A stretch of 64,000 bases of DNA. Origin: Flavobacteriaceae bacterium CP2B. GTDB lineage: Bacteria; Bacteroidota; Bacteroidia; Flavobacteriales; Flavobacteriaceae. The notes beneath the pieces are model-generated. The model was given only the letters and a program-made list of their open reading frames with translations, had not been told where the DNA came from and ran no database searches. The DNA is taken from positions 124,001 through 188,000 of the forward strand of contig LXTR01000048.1 of NCBI GenBank assembly GCA_001683825.1, written 5' to 3'. The position numbers were made by a program, and so were the translations under genes. The number at the start of each line of letters is the position of its first letter. Positions within the stretch are counted from its first letter, which is position 1. Positions 27,533-37,015 of the stretch are shown piece by piece.

Positions 27533-28993
27533 TTATGCCAATAATTCTTTTATCACATTGCCGGCCACATCGGTCAACCGGAACCTCCTGCCCTGGTATT
27601 TGTAGGTCAATCGTTCATGGTCCAGGCCCATGGCGTACATCAGGGTTGCATGAAAATCATTGATATGCACCGGGTTTTCCAGGATATTATAGCCAAACTC
27701 GTCTGTAAGGCCGTAACTAAGGCCGGGTTTCACTCCCCCGCCGGCCATCCAGATACTGAAGGCCCTGGGATGGTGGTCGCGCCCGTAGTTGGCAGGGTCA
27801 AATTTACCCTGGCAATAATTGGTACGCCCAAACTCGCCCCCCCAGATCACCAGGGTGTCGTCGAGCATCCCACGCTGTTTCAGGTCGATGATCAATGCCG
27901 CCGAGGCCTGGTCGACATCCCTGGCCTGGGCCGACATTTCATTAGGCAGGTTGCCGTGTTGGTCCCAGCCCTGGTGGTACAGTTGGATAAAGCGTACCCC
28001 ATTCTCGGCAAGCCTCCTTGCCTGAAGGGCATTGGCTGCATAGGTTCCGGGCACCTGGCAGTCTTCTCCATAGAGTTTAATGATAGCCTCGGGCTCCCTG
28101 GATATATCCATTACATCGGGGACAGACATCTGCATGCGGTAAGCCATTTCATATTGTGCAATACGCGATTCAATCTCATCATCACCGGTCTCTGCCAGGT
28201 GCAACTTATTCAGGGACGATACCTGGTCTAACAAATGCCGCTTGTCTGACCTGGATACCCCGTCGGGGTCGTTCAGGTATAAAACGGGGTTCTTCCCCGC
28301 ACGGAGAAGTACCCCCTGGTGTTTGGAGTCCAGGAAGCCACTCGACCATAACTTGGAATAGAGGCCCTGGCTATTTCCCTCGCCCCTGGACGTCAAAACC
28401 ACAAAAGACGGCAGGTTTTTGTTTTCGTTCCCCAGCCCATAGCTCAACCAGGAACCCATGCTCGGACGGCCTGAGACCTGGCTCCCTGTCTGGAAAAAGG
28501 TAATGGCAGGATCATGGTTGATGGCCTCGGTATGCATGCTTTTTACAATACAGATGTCGTCCACAATCCGGGCGATATGCGGAAAATAATCGCTTACCCA
28601 GGCCCCGCTTTGGCCGTATTGCTTAAAACCAATAGCGGGGGGCATCAGCGGAAATGATTCCTGCCCGGAGGTCATCCCCGTAAGGCGCTGCCCTTTTCGG
28701 ATAGAATCAGGAAGGTCTTCGCCCATCCGGGTCAACAGGGATGGCTTGTAATCAAAGGATTCCAATTGCGAAGGGGCGCCGGCCTGGAACAAATAAATGA
28801 TCCGCTTGGCCCTGGGCGCAAAATGGGGGATGCCTATGGGATTTCCCCGCACAGGGTCTTTCCCCCGGTCAAACAGATCCGGGATAAGCAATGATCCAAG
28901 GGCCAGGGACCCGATTCCCACACTTAATTGCGAAAAAAAATGCCGCCTGTTTACTTTCAGGGGATTATCAGGAGCCTGTTGTTTATTTTCCAT
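27533..28993 (-). CDS. DUF1501 family protein, Tat-exported
   Basis: A 486-residue member of the DUF1501 family (alkaline-phosphatase-like fold). A twin-arginine leader VNRRHFFSQLSVGIGSLALG is at residues 14-33. Family landmarks are FLFQAGAPSQLESFDYKP-type sequence near 70, HTEAINHDPAITFFQTGS near 155, ARRLAENGVRFIQLYHQGWDQH near 325 and the late WGGEFGRT and DHHPRAFSIWMAGGG near 382-410, likely metal-binding. The biochemical activity is not established. DUF1501 genes are almost always paired with PSD1-type genes, and that is the case here: the PSD1 gene ends 22 bases upstream. Confidence 0.9.
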   Translation of the reverse strand: MENKQQAPDNPLKVNRRHFFSQLSVGIGSLALGSLLIPDLFDRGKDPVRGNPIGIPHFAPRAKRIIYLFQAGAPSQLESFDYKPSLLTRMGEDLPDSIRKGQRLTGMTSGQESFPLMPPAIGFKQYGQSGAWVSDYFPHIARIVDDICIVKSMHTEAINHDPAITFFQTGSQVSGRPSMGSWLSYGLGNENKNLPSFVVLTSRGEGNSQGLYSKLWSSGFLDSKHQGVLLRAGKNPVLYLNDPDGVSRSDKRHLLDQVSSLNKLHLAETGDDEIESRIAQYEMAYRMQMSVPDVMDISREPEAIIKLYGEDCQVPGTYAANALQARRLAENGVRFIQLYHQGWDQHGNLPNEMSAQARDVDQASAALIIDLKQRGMLDDTLVIWGGEFGRTNYCQGKFDPANYGRDHHPRAFSIWMAGGGVKPGLSYGLTDEFGYNILENPVHINDFHATLMYAMGLDHERLTYKYQGRRFRLTDVAGNVIKELLA

Positions 28994-29015
28994 CGCTCAG
29001 GTACATTCAAGGTTT

Positions 29016-31364
29016 TTATTCTCTGGTTATCGTCTCATCCAGGTTATAGATGATTTGTGCCGTTAGCATCAGGGCAGCCGTTTTTGACGGGTCGGTATCC
29101 AATTGTTCATATTCCCCTATGGCCACCAGGTTATCAGCATTTCTGAGGCCATTTTGGAAGTCCTCGAGGGCATCATGGTAATACCGATTGAGCGTGGACA
29201 ATTCCTCTTTACCAGGGGAGCGGACCAGGATAGTTTCAAAAACTTCCCGTACCGGCTCCCTGGGATCGGGTCCTTTGGCAAGGATACGTTGTGCCAGAAC
29301 CCTGGCGGCTTCCAGGACCTGGATATCGTTCTGCAAGGCCAGGGCCTGGAGCGGGGTATTGGTCTTTTGCCTCCGCACTTCGGAAAAATCGCGGGTCGGC
29401 GCATCAAAAATAGTCATGTTCGGGGGCGGCAGGGTCCTTTTCCAGAACGTATAAAGGGATCGCCTGTATAGCTTATCCCCTGTGTCGGGTACATAGGTAG
29501 TCAGGATCCCGCGGTTTCCACCGGCATTGGTTTCCTCCCATAGCCCTGGGGGTTGGTAGGGCTTTACGCTAGCCCCCCCGATTTCCCTGTTGAGCAGCCC
29601 GCTGGTGGCCAGGACATAATCCCGTATCATCTCCCCGTTCATCCGAAACCGTGGCGCCCTTCCAAGGAGGTTGTTTTCCGGATCCGCGAGTTTTAATTCA
29701 GGGGTAAGCTCAGACCGCTGCTGGTAGGTGGCAGACATCATTATTTTCTTCAACAGGTATTTCAAATCCCACCCGTTTTCCATGAAATCTACCGACAACC
29801 AATCTAACAATGCCGGGTGCGTAGGAAGGCTCCCCTGCACCCCAAAATCCTCGGAAGTACTTACGAGCCCTTTTCCGAAGAGCATCCCCCAAATACGGTT
29901 AACAATCACCCTGGAGGTAAGGGGGTTGTTGCGGTCTGTCACCCATTTGGCCAGCCCGACACGGTTTTTGGGCAAAGAATCCGGGAAAGGGAAGATGCGC
30001 TCCGGCGTACCCGGCTGGACTTTTTCACCCGGGTCATCGTAATTGCCCCTGTTGAGTACATGGGTTTCGCGGGGCATGGAATCATTCATCACCATCACCT
30101 TAACCGGAGGGCCTTCCTCCAATTGCACAAAAGACAGCAAGCCTTTTGCTTCAGATGCCGTAATGGTAATATAAGGGGGGTCTGCAAAAAAACTTCGCTC
30201 GGCCGCCTGCACCGCATCCATTTGCAGCCCTTTTTCATCCACATTGTTAAAGAAGGAATAGAGCTCGTAATAATTTTTTTGGGAGATGGCGTCGTATTTA
30301 TGGTCGTGGCATTTGGCGCATTCCAGGGTAATTCCCAAAATAGCCTTGCCAAACGTATTGGTGCGGTCTACCACATAGGCCGATTGGTATTCCTCCTGGA
30401 TAACACCGCCTTCCTGGGTAATCGGATGGTTCCTGTTAAAACCCGTGGCCAGGATCTGTTCCTTGCCGGCTTCCGGAAGGAGGTCGCCCGCCAATTGCCA
30501 GGTGAGGAAGCGGTCATAGCCCATATTACTGTTAAACGCGTGTATCACCCAATCCCGCCAGGGCCACATGGTGCGATAACTGTCGTCCTGGTACCCATGC
30601 GAATCCGCATAGCGGGCCACATCGAGCCAGGCCTGGGTCATGCGTTCCCCATAGGCAGGGGAAGAAAGAAATTCGTCGATCACCCCGGACAGGGTTTCTT
30701 CCGTAGGGTCTTTGCCTAACTTTTGTAATTCCTTACGGCCGGGCGGCAACCCGGTAAGGTCCAGGCTTATCCGGCGTACCAGGGTAGAAACAGCTGCTTT
30801 TTCCGAAGGGTGAAGGTGGTTGTCTTCCAGCTTTTTCAAAACAAAGGCATCAATTTCATTTTGTATCCACCCGGATGTGGCGGTTACCGGCAATTCTTCC
30901 TTTTTGGGTGGGATAAAAGCCCAGTGCCTTTCAAATCTCGCCCCCTGTTTTATCCATTTTTCGATTAATTTTTTCTCATACGCATTCAATGCCCTCCTGG
31001 AATCTGGGGGTGGCATCATTTCATTCTTATCTTCTGTATATATCCGGTGGTAGACCTCACTTTTCTTAGGATTCCCCGGTACGATGGCAAAGGAACCCGG
31101 GTGGTCCTCCAATTCCCCGAAAGCCTCCTGTTCTAAATCCAGGCGCAACCCTGCTCTTCGTTTATTGGCATCGGGGCCGTGGCAGGTATAGCAGTTATCT
31201 GAAAGGATGGGTTTTATATGGAAGTTGTAATCTACCTTCTCCGGCAGTTTCCGTGCCGCATAGCTGTCTTCAGGCCCCATGAAATCACCCGCAATGTAAA
31301 AGAACAACACGGCGGTTAGGAGTGTTAGAACTGCTATAATGATCCCTGTCCACTTCATCTTCAT
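29016..31364 (-). CDS. PSD1 protein with Planctomycete cytochrome c domain (DUF1549/DUF1553)
   Basis: A 782-residue secreted or membrane-anchored protein with one N-terminal hydrophobic helix (residues 5-27). The cytochrome domain follows, with haem motif CYTCHG near 58 and RAGLRLDLEQEAF, then DUF1549 (FVLKKLEDNHLHPSEKA near 173, RRISLDLTGLPP near 193, WLDVARYADSHGYQDD near 245, CAKCHDHKYD near 351, a second CxxCH). DUF1553 (RVIVNRIWGMLFGKGLV near 487, the FDAPTRDFSEVRRQKTNTPLQAL motif near 669) forms the C-terminal third. Function is unproven. It is the first gene of the five-gene minus-strand operon. Confidence 0.92.
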   Translation of the reverse strand: MKMKWTGIIIAVLTLLTAVLFFYIAGDFMGPEDSYAARKLPEKVDYNFHIKPILSDNCYTCHGPDANKRRAGLRLDLEQEAFGELEDHPGSFAIVPGNPKKSEVYHRIYTEDKNEMMPPPDSRRALNAYEKKLIEKWIKQGARFERHWAFIPPKKEELPVTATSGWIQNEIDAFVLKKLEDNHLHPSEKAAVSTLVRRISLDLTGLPPGRKELQKLGKDPTEETLSGVIDEFLSSPAYGERMTQAWLDVARYADSHGYQDDSYRTMWPWRDWVIHAFNSNMGYDRFLTWQLAGDLLPEAGKEQILATGFNRNHPITQEGGVIQEEYQSAYVVDRTNTFGKAILGITLECAKCHDHKYDAISQKNYYELYSFFNNVDEKGLQMDAVQAAERSFFADPPYITITASEAKGLLSFVQLEEGPPVKVMVMNDSMPRETHVLNRGNYDDPGEKVQPGTPERIFPFPDSLPKNRVGLAKWVTDRNNPLTSRVIVNRIWGMLFGKGLVSTSEDFGVQGSLPTHPALLDWLSVDFMENGWDLKYLLKKIMMSATYQQRSELTPELKLADPENNLLGRAPRFRMNGEMIRDYVLATSGLLNREIGGASVKPYQPPGLWEETNAGGNRGILTTYVPDTGDKLYRRSLYTFWKRTLPPPNMTIFDAPTRDFSEVRRQKTNTPLQALALQNDIQVLEAARVLAQRILAKGPDPREPVREVFETILVRSPGKEELSTLNRYYHDALEDFQNGLRNADNLVAIGEYEQLDTDPSKTAALMLTAQIIYNLDETITRE

Positions 31365-31519
31365 GCGATTAACCCATTGCTATATCTCATTCCTGAAATT
31401 TAACCATCCCTTAAAAATAGTATATTTATGCTTCACCCGGCGGTATATCTTTCATTGGTAAAACAAGGCCTGTACCCCGCGGCAGGGTAGAACATAATCA
31501 AATGTAAATCAATCCGGTA

Positions 31520-32602
31520 ATGCATAATAAAACAAACCCCCGCCGTTCTTTCATAAAATCCACCGGCACCTTGGCCGCTGGATCATTCCTAATCGCCAAA
31601 ACCAGTAGTGCCATGGAAACTGCCAGTAATATGCAGCCCCCGCCGGGGCCCTTATCCGAAAAACAAATAGTGGGCCATGGGGAGTATACCTACCAGGTGA
31701 ACAAAAGCTGGGGGATACAGGATTTAAGGAAGTACCCGGTAATGGACTGCCACGAAATGATACAGGATAAAAAGGGGAGGTTGTTCCTCTTTACCAATCA
31801 TCCTAAGAACAATGTCCTGATCTATGACCGTTCCGGGAAGGTGCTGGACACCTGGACCCTGAATTTAAAAGGCGCCCATGGCCTGACCCTCAGCGAGGAA
31901 GGAGGCGAAGAGTTCCTGTACCTGTCTACTACGACAGATCATAAGATTTATAAAACCACCCTGGAGGGAAAAGTGGTACTGGAACTTGCGTATCCGGGGG
32001 AGACGGGAAAATACGCGTCTGAAGCGCAGTACCTGCCCACCGAAACTGCCATAGGCCCCAATGGCGACATCTATGTCGCGGATGGCTATGGGCAGGACTA
32101 CATCATACAATACAGCCCCAAAGGCGAGTTGATCCGCTACTGGGGCGGCAAGGGCGATGGGGAACAACACTTTGATTGCTGCCATGGGGTTACCCTGGAC
32201 ACCCGTGACAAAAACAACCCCAGCCTGTTGATTACGTCCCGTTCCAAACAGGAGTTCAAACGCTTTACACTGGACGGCCGGCACATAGAGACCATTCAAC
32301 TCCCGGGCTGCTGGATTTGCCGGCCTGTGATTAAAGGCGACCTTTTATATTTTGCGGTCATCGTCACCAAAACCTGGGGGGCCTATGACGGCTGCCTGGC
32401 CATTTTGGATAAGGACAACAGGGTCCTCTCCTTTCCGGGTGCAACGGCCCCTGCTTACCCGGATGGCACTTTACAGCCACCCTCCTACGATGATTATACC
32501 TTTCTTAACCCCCATGACGTTTGTATTGACCAGGACGAGAATCTCTATGTGCCCCAGTGGTCATCCGGGAGGACCTACCCGGTAATGCTGGAACGGGTAT
32601 GA
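31520..32602 (+). CDS. Exported beta-propeller (NHL/6-bladed type) protein
   Basis: A 360-residue protein with a twin-arginine-like leader (NPRRSFIKSTGTLAAGSFL at residues 6-24), then repeated propeller blades: KGRLFLFTNHPKNNVLIYDRSGKVL near 90, LYLSTTTDHKIYKTTLEGKV near 137, GDIYVADGYGQDYIIQYSPKGELI near 188, FKRFTLDGRHIETIQLPG near 251 and a closing NPHDVCIDQDENLYVPQW near 328. Such propellers bind ligands or act as lyases or lactonases; a conserved catalytic set cannot be assigned. It is transcribed divergently from the PSD1 operon, with 155 bases between the two starts, and may be co-regulated. Confidence 0.8.
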   Translation: MHNKTNPRRSFIKSTGTLAAGSFLIAKTSSAMETASNMQPPPGPLSEKQIVGHGEYTYQVNKSWGIQDLRKYPVMDCHEMIQDKKGRLFLFTNHPKNNVLIYDRSGKVLDTWTLNLKGAHGLTLSEEGGEEFLYLSTTTDHKIYKTTLEGKVVLELAYPGETGKYASEAQYLPTETAIGPNGDIYVADGYGQDYIIQYSPKGELIRYWGGKGDGEQHFDCCHGVTLDTRDKNNPSLLITSRSKQEFKRFTLDGRHIETIQLPGCWICRPVIKGDLLYFAVIVTKTWGAYDGCLAILDKDNRVLSFPGATAPAYPDGTLQPPSYDDYTFLNPHDVCIDQDENLYVPQWSSGRTYPVMLERV

Positions 32603-32760
32603 GCCGTAAGGCCGGCGATATGCACAGGTCATGCGCACTTGGGACGGTGAACTACCCGATGCCGGGTTCGCCCGGTACCCACCGTGCAGGCGGCAGGGAT
32701 GCCTGCCGCCCTTGGAGGCTTGCAAAGGGGTCGGGAACCGGTTGATGCGCCCTTGCCGGA

Positions 32761-33894
32761 TTATTCCGCATCCCTGACCGTACGGAACCCGAGGTGTTCC
32801 ATGGACGAATCCAGGCTGGTCCCCATACGGGCCGAAACCCGGTAGCTGGCACAATAGGAAGCACTGCAGAGGAAAGACCCCCCTTTAATCACCCGTTCGC
32901 GTGCATAGGGATTCCCGGAGGTAAATGGAACCTCGGCACCGCCGGGGTTCACAAGGGTATCATTCCGTGCCGGGAGGTCCTTGTAATAATTGGTATTGTA
33001 CCAGTCACCCGTCCACTCCCAGACATTGCCAGCGATATCATACAGCCCATTGCCATTGGCCTTGAAGGTGCCTACCGGGGCAAGAAGTTCATAGCCATCG
33101 GCCTTTTGGTTGGTTACCGGGAATTCCCCCTCCCAGGTGTTGGCATATTCCCTCAGCTTGCTAACCTCATCTCCCCAAAAATGGATCTTTTCAACGTTCC
33201 TGCCCCGGGCAGCCAGTTCCCATTCGGCTTCGGTGGGCAGTCGCCGTCCGGCCCATTCGCAGTAGGCCAGGGCATCTTCATAGGCAATGTGGACTACTGG
33301 GTAGTTTTCTTTTCCCCTGATATTGCTGCAAGGCCCATGGGGTTGTTTCCAATTCGCGCCTATGGTCCATTGCCACCATTGGGAAAAATCATAGAGGTTG
33401 GGCACCGTTTGTTTTGCCTTTTTAAACGTCAGGGAACCTGGTTGCAAAATGGAATCGTGTGGTTTGGGCGTACCCTCCGGCAGTTGTTTCTTTAATTCCT
33501 CCCAGTCGATCTCCCGTTCCGCCACGGTAATATATCCCGTTTCCGATACAAATTTCGAAAACTGGGCGTTGGTTACCTCGGTGGTATCCATAAAAAACCC
33601 ATCGACTGCCACCCAATGGGCCGGCTTTTCGTGGGCCATGGCCATAGGGTCATGGCCCACCGCCCCCTGCCGGAATACCCCGCCCGGGATCCAGACCGTG
33701 CCATCGGGCACTACCGCGCCTTCGGGCATGGTATGCAATACCGTTATTTCCTGTCCATTACCCGGGCCGGCTTCCAACCGAGTTTCAGTGCTCCCAGGGG
33801 TGTTGGCAGAAGGGGCATCCTTACAGCCCTGCGAAAACAGCAACAGCGCCACCCCTATCGCCGCCCTTTTCACCGTACATTGTCGTATTTCCAT
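32761..33894 (-). CDS. Formylglycine-generating-enzyme-family lipoprotein
   Basis: A 377-residue lipoprotein (lipobox FSQGC, Cys24). Its FGE domain has WIPGGVFRQGAVG near 68, DTTEVTNAQFSKFVSETGYIT near 102, YPVVHIAYEDALAYCEWAGRRLPTEAEWE-type sequence near 195 and the final GGSFLCSASYCASYRVSARM. The two Cys there (about 343 and 348) correspond to the copper-binding pair of active FGE, which oxidises a sulfatase Cys to formylglycine. The adjacent gene upstream on the same strand is a sulfatase with a Cys-type CTPSR motif, so it is very likely the maturation enzyme for that protein. Confidence 0.88.
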   Translation of the reverse strand: MEIRQCTVKRAAIGVALLLFSQGCKDAPSANTPGSTETRLEAGPGNGQEITVLHTMPEGAVVPDGTVWIPGGVFRQGAVGHDPMAMAHEKPAHWVAVDGFFMDTTEVTNAQFSKFVSETGYITVAEREIDWEELKKQLPEGTPKPHDSILQPGSLTFKKAKQTVPNLYDFSQWWQWTIGANWKQPHGPCSNIRGKENYPVVHIAYEDALAYCEWAGRRLPTEAEWELAARGRNVEKIHFWGDEVSKLREYANTWEGEFPVTNQKADGYELLAPVGTFKANGNGLYDIAGNVWEWTGDWYNTNYYKDLPARNDTLVNPGGAEVPFTSGNPYARERVIKGGSFLCSASYCASYRVSARMGTSLDSSMEHLGFRTVRDAE

Positions 33895-33996
33895 TTTTTC
33901 AACCTAATAGCTTAATTCTTCAGTCCAACCCTTTGTGGGTATCCGCTTCCCTACATCGAGGGTATTACCGGATGTGTCCCGTGGTTCTTTGCCCAC

Positions 33997-35583
33997 CTAC
34001 TTTAGTTCCAGCGCCTGTATCTTCCCGTAGTCCTTGCCCCGTATCTGCTCAAATTCCCGTACCATTTCCTGCAGTTTCCCACTTCTGGTACCGGCCAGGT
34101 TGTTTTGTTGCCCGATATCTTCCCTTAGGTTATACAGTTGGAAAACCTCTGAGTTTCCCAATTCAATATCCACCTGTGTATTTGTTGCCGGACCCGCGTA
34201 TGGCGGAATCAAAACCCAATCCCCTTTCCGGAAGGCGGTGCGCGATGTCGCCTCGATTACAAGGGTTTCACGGCCTTCGCCGCTCTGCCCCAGGAAGGCA
34301 CCCAGTAAGTCCTCGCTGTCCCCCTGCCGGGCGTCAGCTCCGGCCAGGGCCGCCAGGGAAGCCATCAGGTCTACCTGGCAAACAAGGGCCTCGGAGGTCC
34401 CGGGCTCGATATTGCCTTTCCAATAGGTGACCAATGGCACGTGGGTGCCCGCCTCAAAGAGGCTGTACTTGCCGCCCCGGAATGGGCCTGCCGGGGTATG
34501 TTCCCCTAGTTTTTCTACGGCCTCGTCATAGTAGCCGTCGTTCAGAACGGGACCGTTGTCGCTGGTCAATACGATCAGGGTATTCTCCAGCAACCCCTCG
34601 GCTTCCAGGGTCTTCATGAACTCGCCCACGCACCAATCGGCTTCGGCGATCACATCGCCCCGGGGGCCCATGCCGGTGGTACCTTCAAAGCGGGGGTGTG
34701 GTGTGCGCGGCACATGCGGTTGTTGCATGGCGTAATACAGGAAAAACGGGCCTTCCTTATGGTCTTTTACATACTTCCTAGCTTCTTCCAGGAAGGTATC
34801 GGCCATGTCCTCGTCTTTCCATTGCGCAGCCTGCCCCCCCACCATGTACCCAATCCTGGGGATGCCGTTCACAATGCTGTTGTTATGGCCGTGGTGCCAT
34901 TGCATCCTTACTAATTCCGGATGGTCCAGCCCGCTGGGCTGACCCGGAAAATTGTTCTCATAATCCACCGAAATAGGATCCTCAGGATCCAGTCCGACTA
35001 CCCGCCCATCGCGGATATAGACCGTAGGCACCCTGTCCTGCGTGGCGGCCATGATAAAAGAATAATCGAATCCCACTTCATTGGGCCCGGGAGCAATCCT
35101 GCGGTTCCAGTCTACCTGTCCGTCGCCCAGCCCCAAATGCCATTTGCCTACAATCCCTGTATGGTATCCCTGCTCCCGCAACATCCCCGGAAGGGTCCTC
35201 TGCGCGGTATCTATGATCAAAGGAGCAGTACCGGGTAATATCTTCGCCTCCTTCTTGCGCCAGGGGTATACCCCTGTCAGCAATGCATACCTGCTGGGTG
35301 TACAGGTGGCCGAGGTGGCGTAGCCATTGGTGAATTTCAACCCTTCGCTGGCAAGGCGGTCCATGTTCGGGGTTTTTAATTCCGATGCCCCATTAAACCC
35401 TACGTCCCCATAGCCAAGATCGTCCAGGTAAATCACCACAATATTGGGGGGGCGCATCCCTTCCCGGGCCGCCTCCTGCTGCTTGCCCCCACATCCCCAT
35501 ATAAGCCCTGCAACCAGGGTCCAAAGGAAGTTTCTAAAGCATTTAGCGCGGTATAATCCAACGTTTCCCTCTAACTGTTCCAT
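33997..35583 (-). CDS. Arylsulfatase-type sulfatase, lipoprotein, Cys-type
   Basis: A 528-residue sulfatase. I place the start at the ATG at 35583, giving a lipoprotein leader with lipobox LIWGC (Cys31); a start 26 codons earlier would spoil it. The metal-binding VVIYLDDLGYGD is near residue 50, the formylglycine motif C-T-P-S-R at Cys94 followed by YALLTGVYPWR, GKWHLG near 143 and the late TSDNGPVLN near 345 with the trailing KYSLFEAGTHVPLV near 375. It should hydrolyse sulfate esters at the cell surface, for example from sulfated polysaccharide; the exact glycan is unknown. The FGE-like gene 102 bases downstream supplies maturation. Confidence 0.92.
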   Translation of the reverse strand: MEQLEGNVGLYRAKCFRNFLWTLVAGLIWGCGGKQQEAAREGMRPPNIVVIYLDDLGYGDVGFNGASELKTPNMDRLASEGLKFTNGYATSATCTPSRYALLTGVYPWRKKEAKILPGTAPLIIDTAQRTLPGMLREQGYHTGIVGKWHLGLGDGQVDWNRRIAPGPNEVGFDYSFIMAATQDRVPTVYIRDGRVVGLDPEDPISVDYENNFPGQPSGLDHPELVRMQWHHGHNNSIVNGIPRIGYMVGGQAAQWKDEDMADTFLEEARKYVKDHKEGPFFLYYAMQQPHVPRTPHPRFEGTTGMGPRGDVIAEADWCVGEFMKTLEAEGLLENTLIVLTSDNGPVLNDGYYDEAVEKLGEHTPAGPFRGGKYSLFEAGTHVPLVTYWKGNIEPGTSEALVCQVDLMASLAALAGADARQGDSEDLLGAFLGQSGEGRETLVIEATSRTAFRKGDWVLIPPYAGPATNTQVDIELGNSEVFQLYNLREDIGQQNNLAGTRSGKLQEMVREFEQIRGKDYGKIQALELK

Positions 35584-35969
35584 GGCTATTTTATACGTTA
35601 ATAAGGCCCTACTCAAGGATGACCTATTGGTTGCCCCCAAACGCCTGTTGCAACCGGGCATCCGCTTTTCCGGCTCCGGCTGGCCCTTTGGATTGACGCC
35701 CTTAAAGCTAACGGACTTTTACAAAAGACGCCCATAAATGTCGCTATTTTCATCAATTTTCCAAGATGCTGCGGGCATTTCCCAGCTGTTTTGGCGGGAA
35801 AGGATCGGGCGAGGCACCGCAGCCGGCATTGCCCGGACAAGGCGTTCCCCCAGCCACAAAAAAAGGCAAAGCCCCTTGAAACGGGGCCTTATCCTTAAGG
35901 GTGTCGTGGATTCCTTCCTATGCCGCCACAAGGGTGTCTATCCCTTGCCCCTTGAGGTGCGCAGGAGGA
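35584..35969. other. Gene-free gap between sulfatase and cyclase genes (386 bases)
   Basis: No credible reading frame. The right half carries the terminator of the cyclase gene (35859-35890). The left half lies just upstream of the sulfatase and should contain its promoter, though I see no exact TAnnTTTG box. Confidence 0.6.
35859..35890 (-). terminator. Terminator after the cyclase gene
   Basis: On the minus strand GGCCCC and GGGGCTT(T)GCC form a GC-rich hairpin around a short TTTCA loop, followed by seven T. It starts about 80 bases past the cyclase stop. Confidence 0.65.
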
Positions 35970-36950
35970 TTAATGGATGGGAATTGCCAGGGGGCGCATG
36001 GGTGAACCACTGGCACCCCGTAGTTTCAAAGAAGACCCGATAAAGGCGAACTCATATACCTCATCGGCTGCCAGGGACTCCAGGTTCATCAGTTCCATAA
36101 ACATAACCCCCTTTTCCGCAAGGAGATAGGTATGCACGGGTACCCAATTTTCGTCCCGTTCCGACGGGAAGGCTTCAAAACTAAGGTTGTCAGCCCCCAG
36201 GAGCATAATTTGCTGGTCTTCAACCAACCACTTAACGGCATCGAGGCTGATCCCGGCAAAATCGTGCAGGAATTTTCCGGCATCCCCATAATGGATAGCC
36301 TGCCCGGTACGAATGAGCACTACATCACCTTCCTGCAAGGCCACTTTCTGGCGTTGCAGCGCCTGCTGCAGGTCTTTGGCTGTGATGCGGTAGTTATTGG
36401 TAAGTGCTTTCACGCCTTTTAACCGCGCTACATCGATCAGGACGCCACGGGCGATAACCGGGGGGATGGTTTCCGCACCCGCTTTCTTCCAACCTTTATC
36501 CCCCAGGTGCTCCTCAGGGGTAAACCCGTTCCAGATCTTCCCCTGCAGCCCAAAGTGGTTAAGGGCATCTATATGGGTACCCATGTGGGTATACATGGAA
36601 ATAGCATCGCCGGTATAGCTCACCAGTTCATTCATTTTCCTTCCCAGGCCATTGGGGTTGTCCACGATGGTGCCGTGCGGGGTATGGGTCAGCCAATACT
36701 GGTAAGAAGGGTCGCCCAGGGAGTGAAAACTGGGCATGCCCACATAGTATTCAAAACTCAGGTCATAGGTTTTTCCCGAGCTGATCCGGCTCAAAACCCG
36801 GAGTTTGGTGCCTTCGTTCATCATGTTAAGGGTACCAATCTCGTCCCCGGGCCCCCAGGGGCTGACCCCTACCCGGTCTGTTTGGGCCATGGATAGGAAA
36901 GTGGTTCCTAATAGTACGGTAGCCAGAGCCCATTGCTGAAATGTTTTCAT
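35970..36950 (-). CDS. Exported cyclase-family (kynurenine formamidase-like) metal hydrolase
   Basis: A 326-residue protein with a signal peptide (ALATVLLGTTFLSMAQ, residues 8-23). The metal-binding cyclase motif appears as HMGTHIDALNHFG near residues 122-134 (H-x-G-T-H-x-D), followed by PVIARGVLIDVARLKG near 163 and GDVVLIRTGQ near 206. This fold hydrolyses amide or lactone bonds (formylkynurenine, isatin, others). The N-terminus matches the cyclase family of Bacteroidota and not a peptidase. It is encoded alone on the minus strand, with its own terminator; the substrate is not predictable. Confidence 0.85.
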   Translation of the reverse strand: MKTFQQWALATVLLGTTFLSMAQTDRVGVSPWGPGDEIGTLNMMNEGTKLRVLSRISSGKTYDLSFEYYVGMPSFHSLGDPSYQYWLTHTPHGTIVDNPNGLGRKMNELVSYTGDAISMYTHMGTHIDALNHFGLQGKIWNGFTPEEHLGDKGWKKAGAETIPPVIARGVLIDVARLKGVKALTNNYRITAKDLQQALQRQKVALQEGDVVLIRTGQAIHYGDAGKFLHDFAGISLDAVKWLVEDQQIMLLGADNLSFEAFPSERDENWVPVHTYLLAEKGVMFMELMNLESLAADEVYEFAFIGSSLKLRGASGSPMRPLAIPIH

Positions 36951-37015
36951 AGTGACAAATTTTATGTTAGACAGAATATGGGGCCAAAATTGCTGAACCG
37001 TGGCGATGGAAAAAA

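Noticed and set aside
29817-30719. 300-codon plus-strand frame across the PSD1 gene
   Set aside because: Antisense shadow; the PSD1 frame has clear haem and domain motifs.
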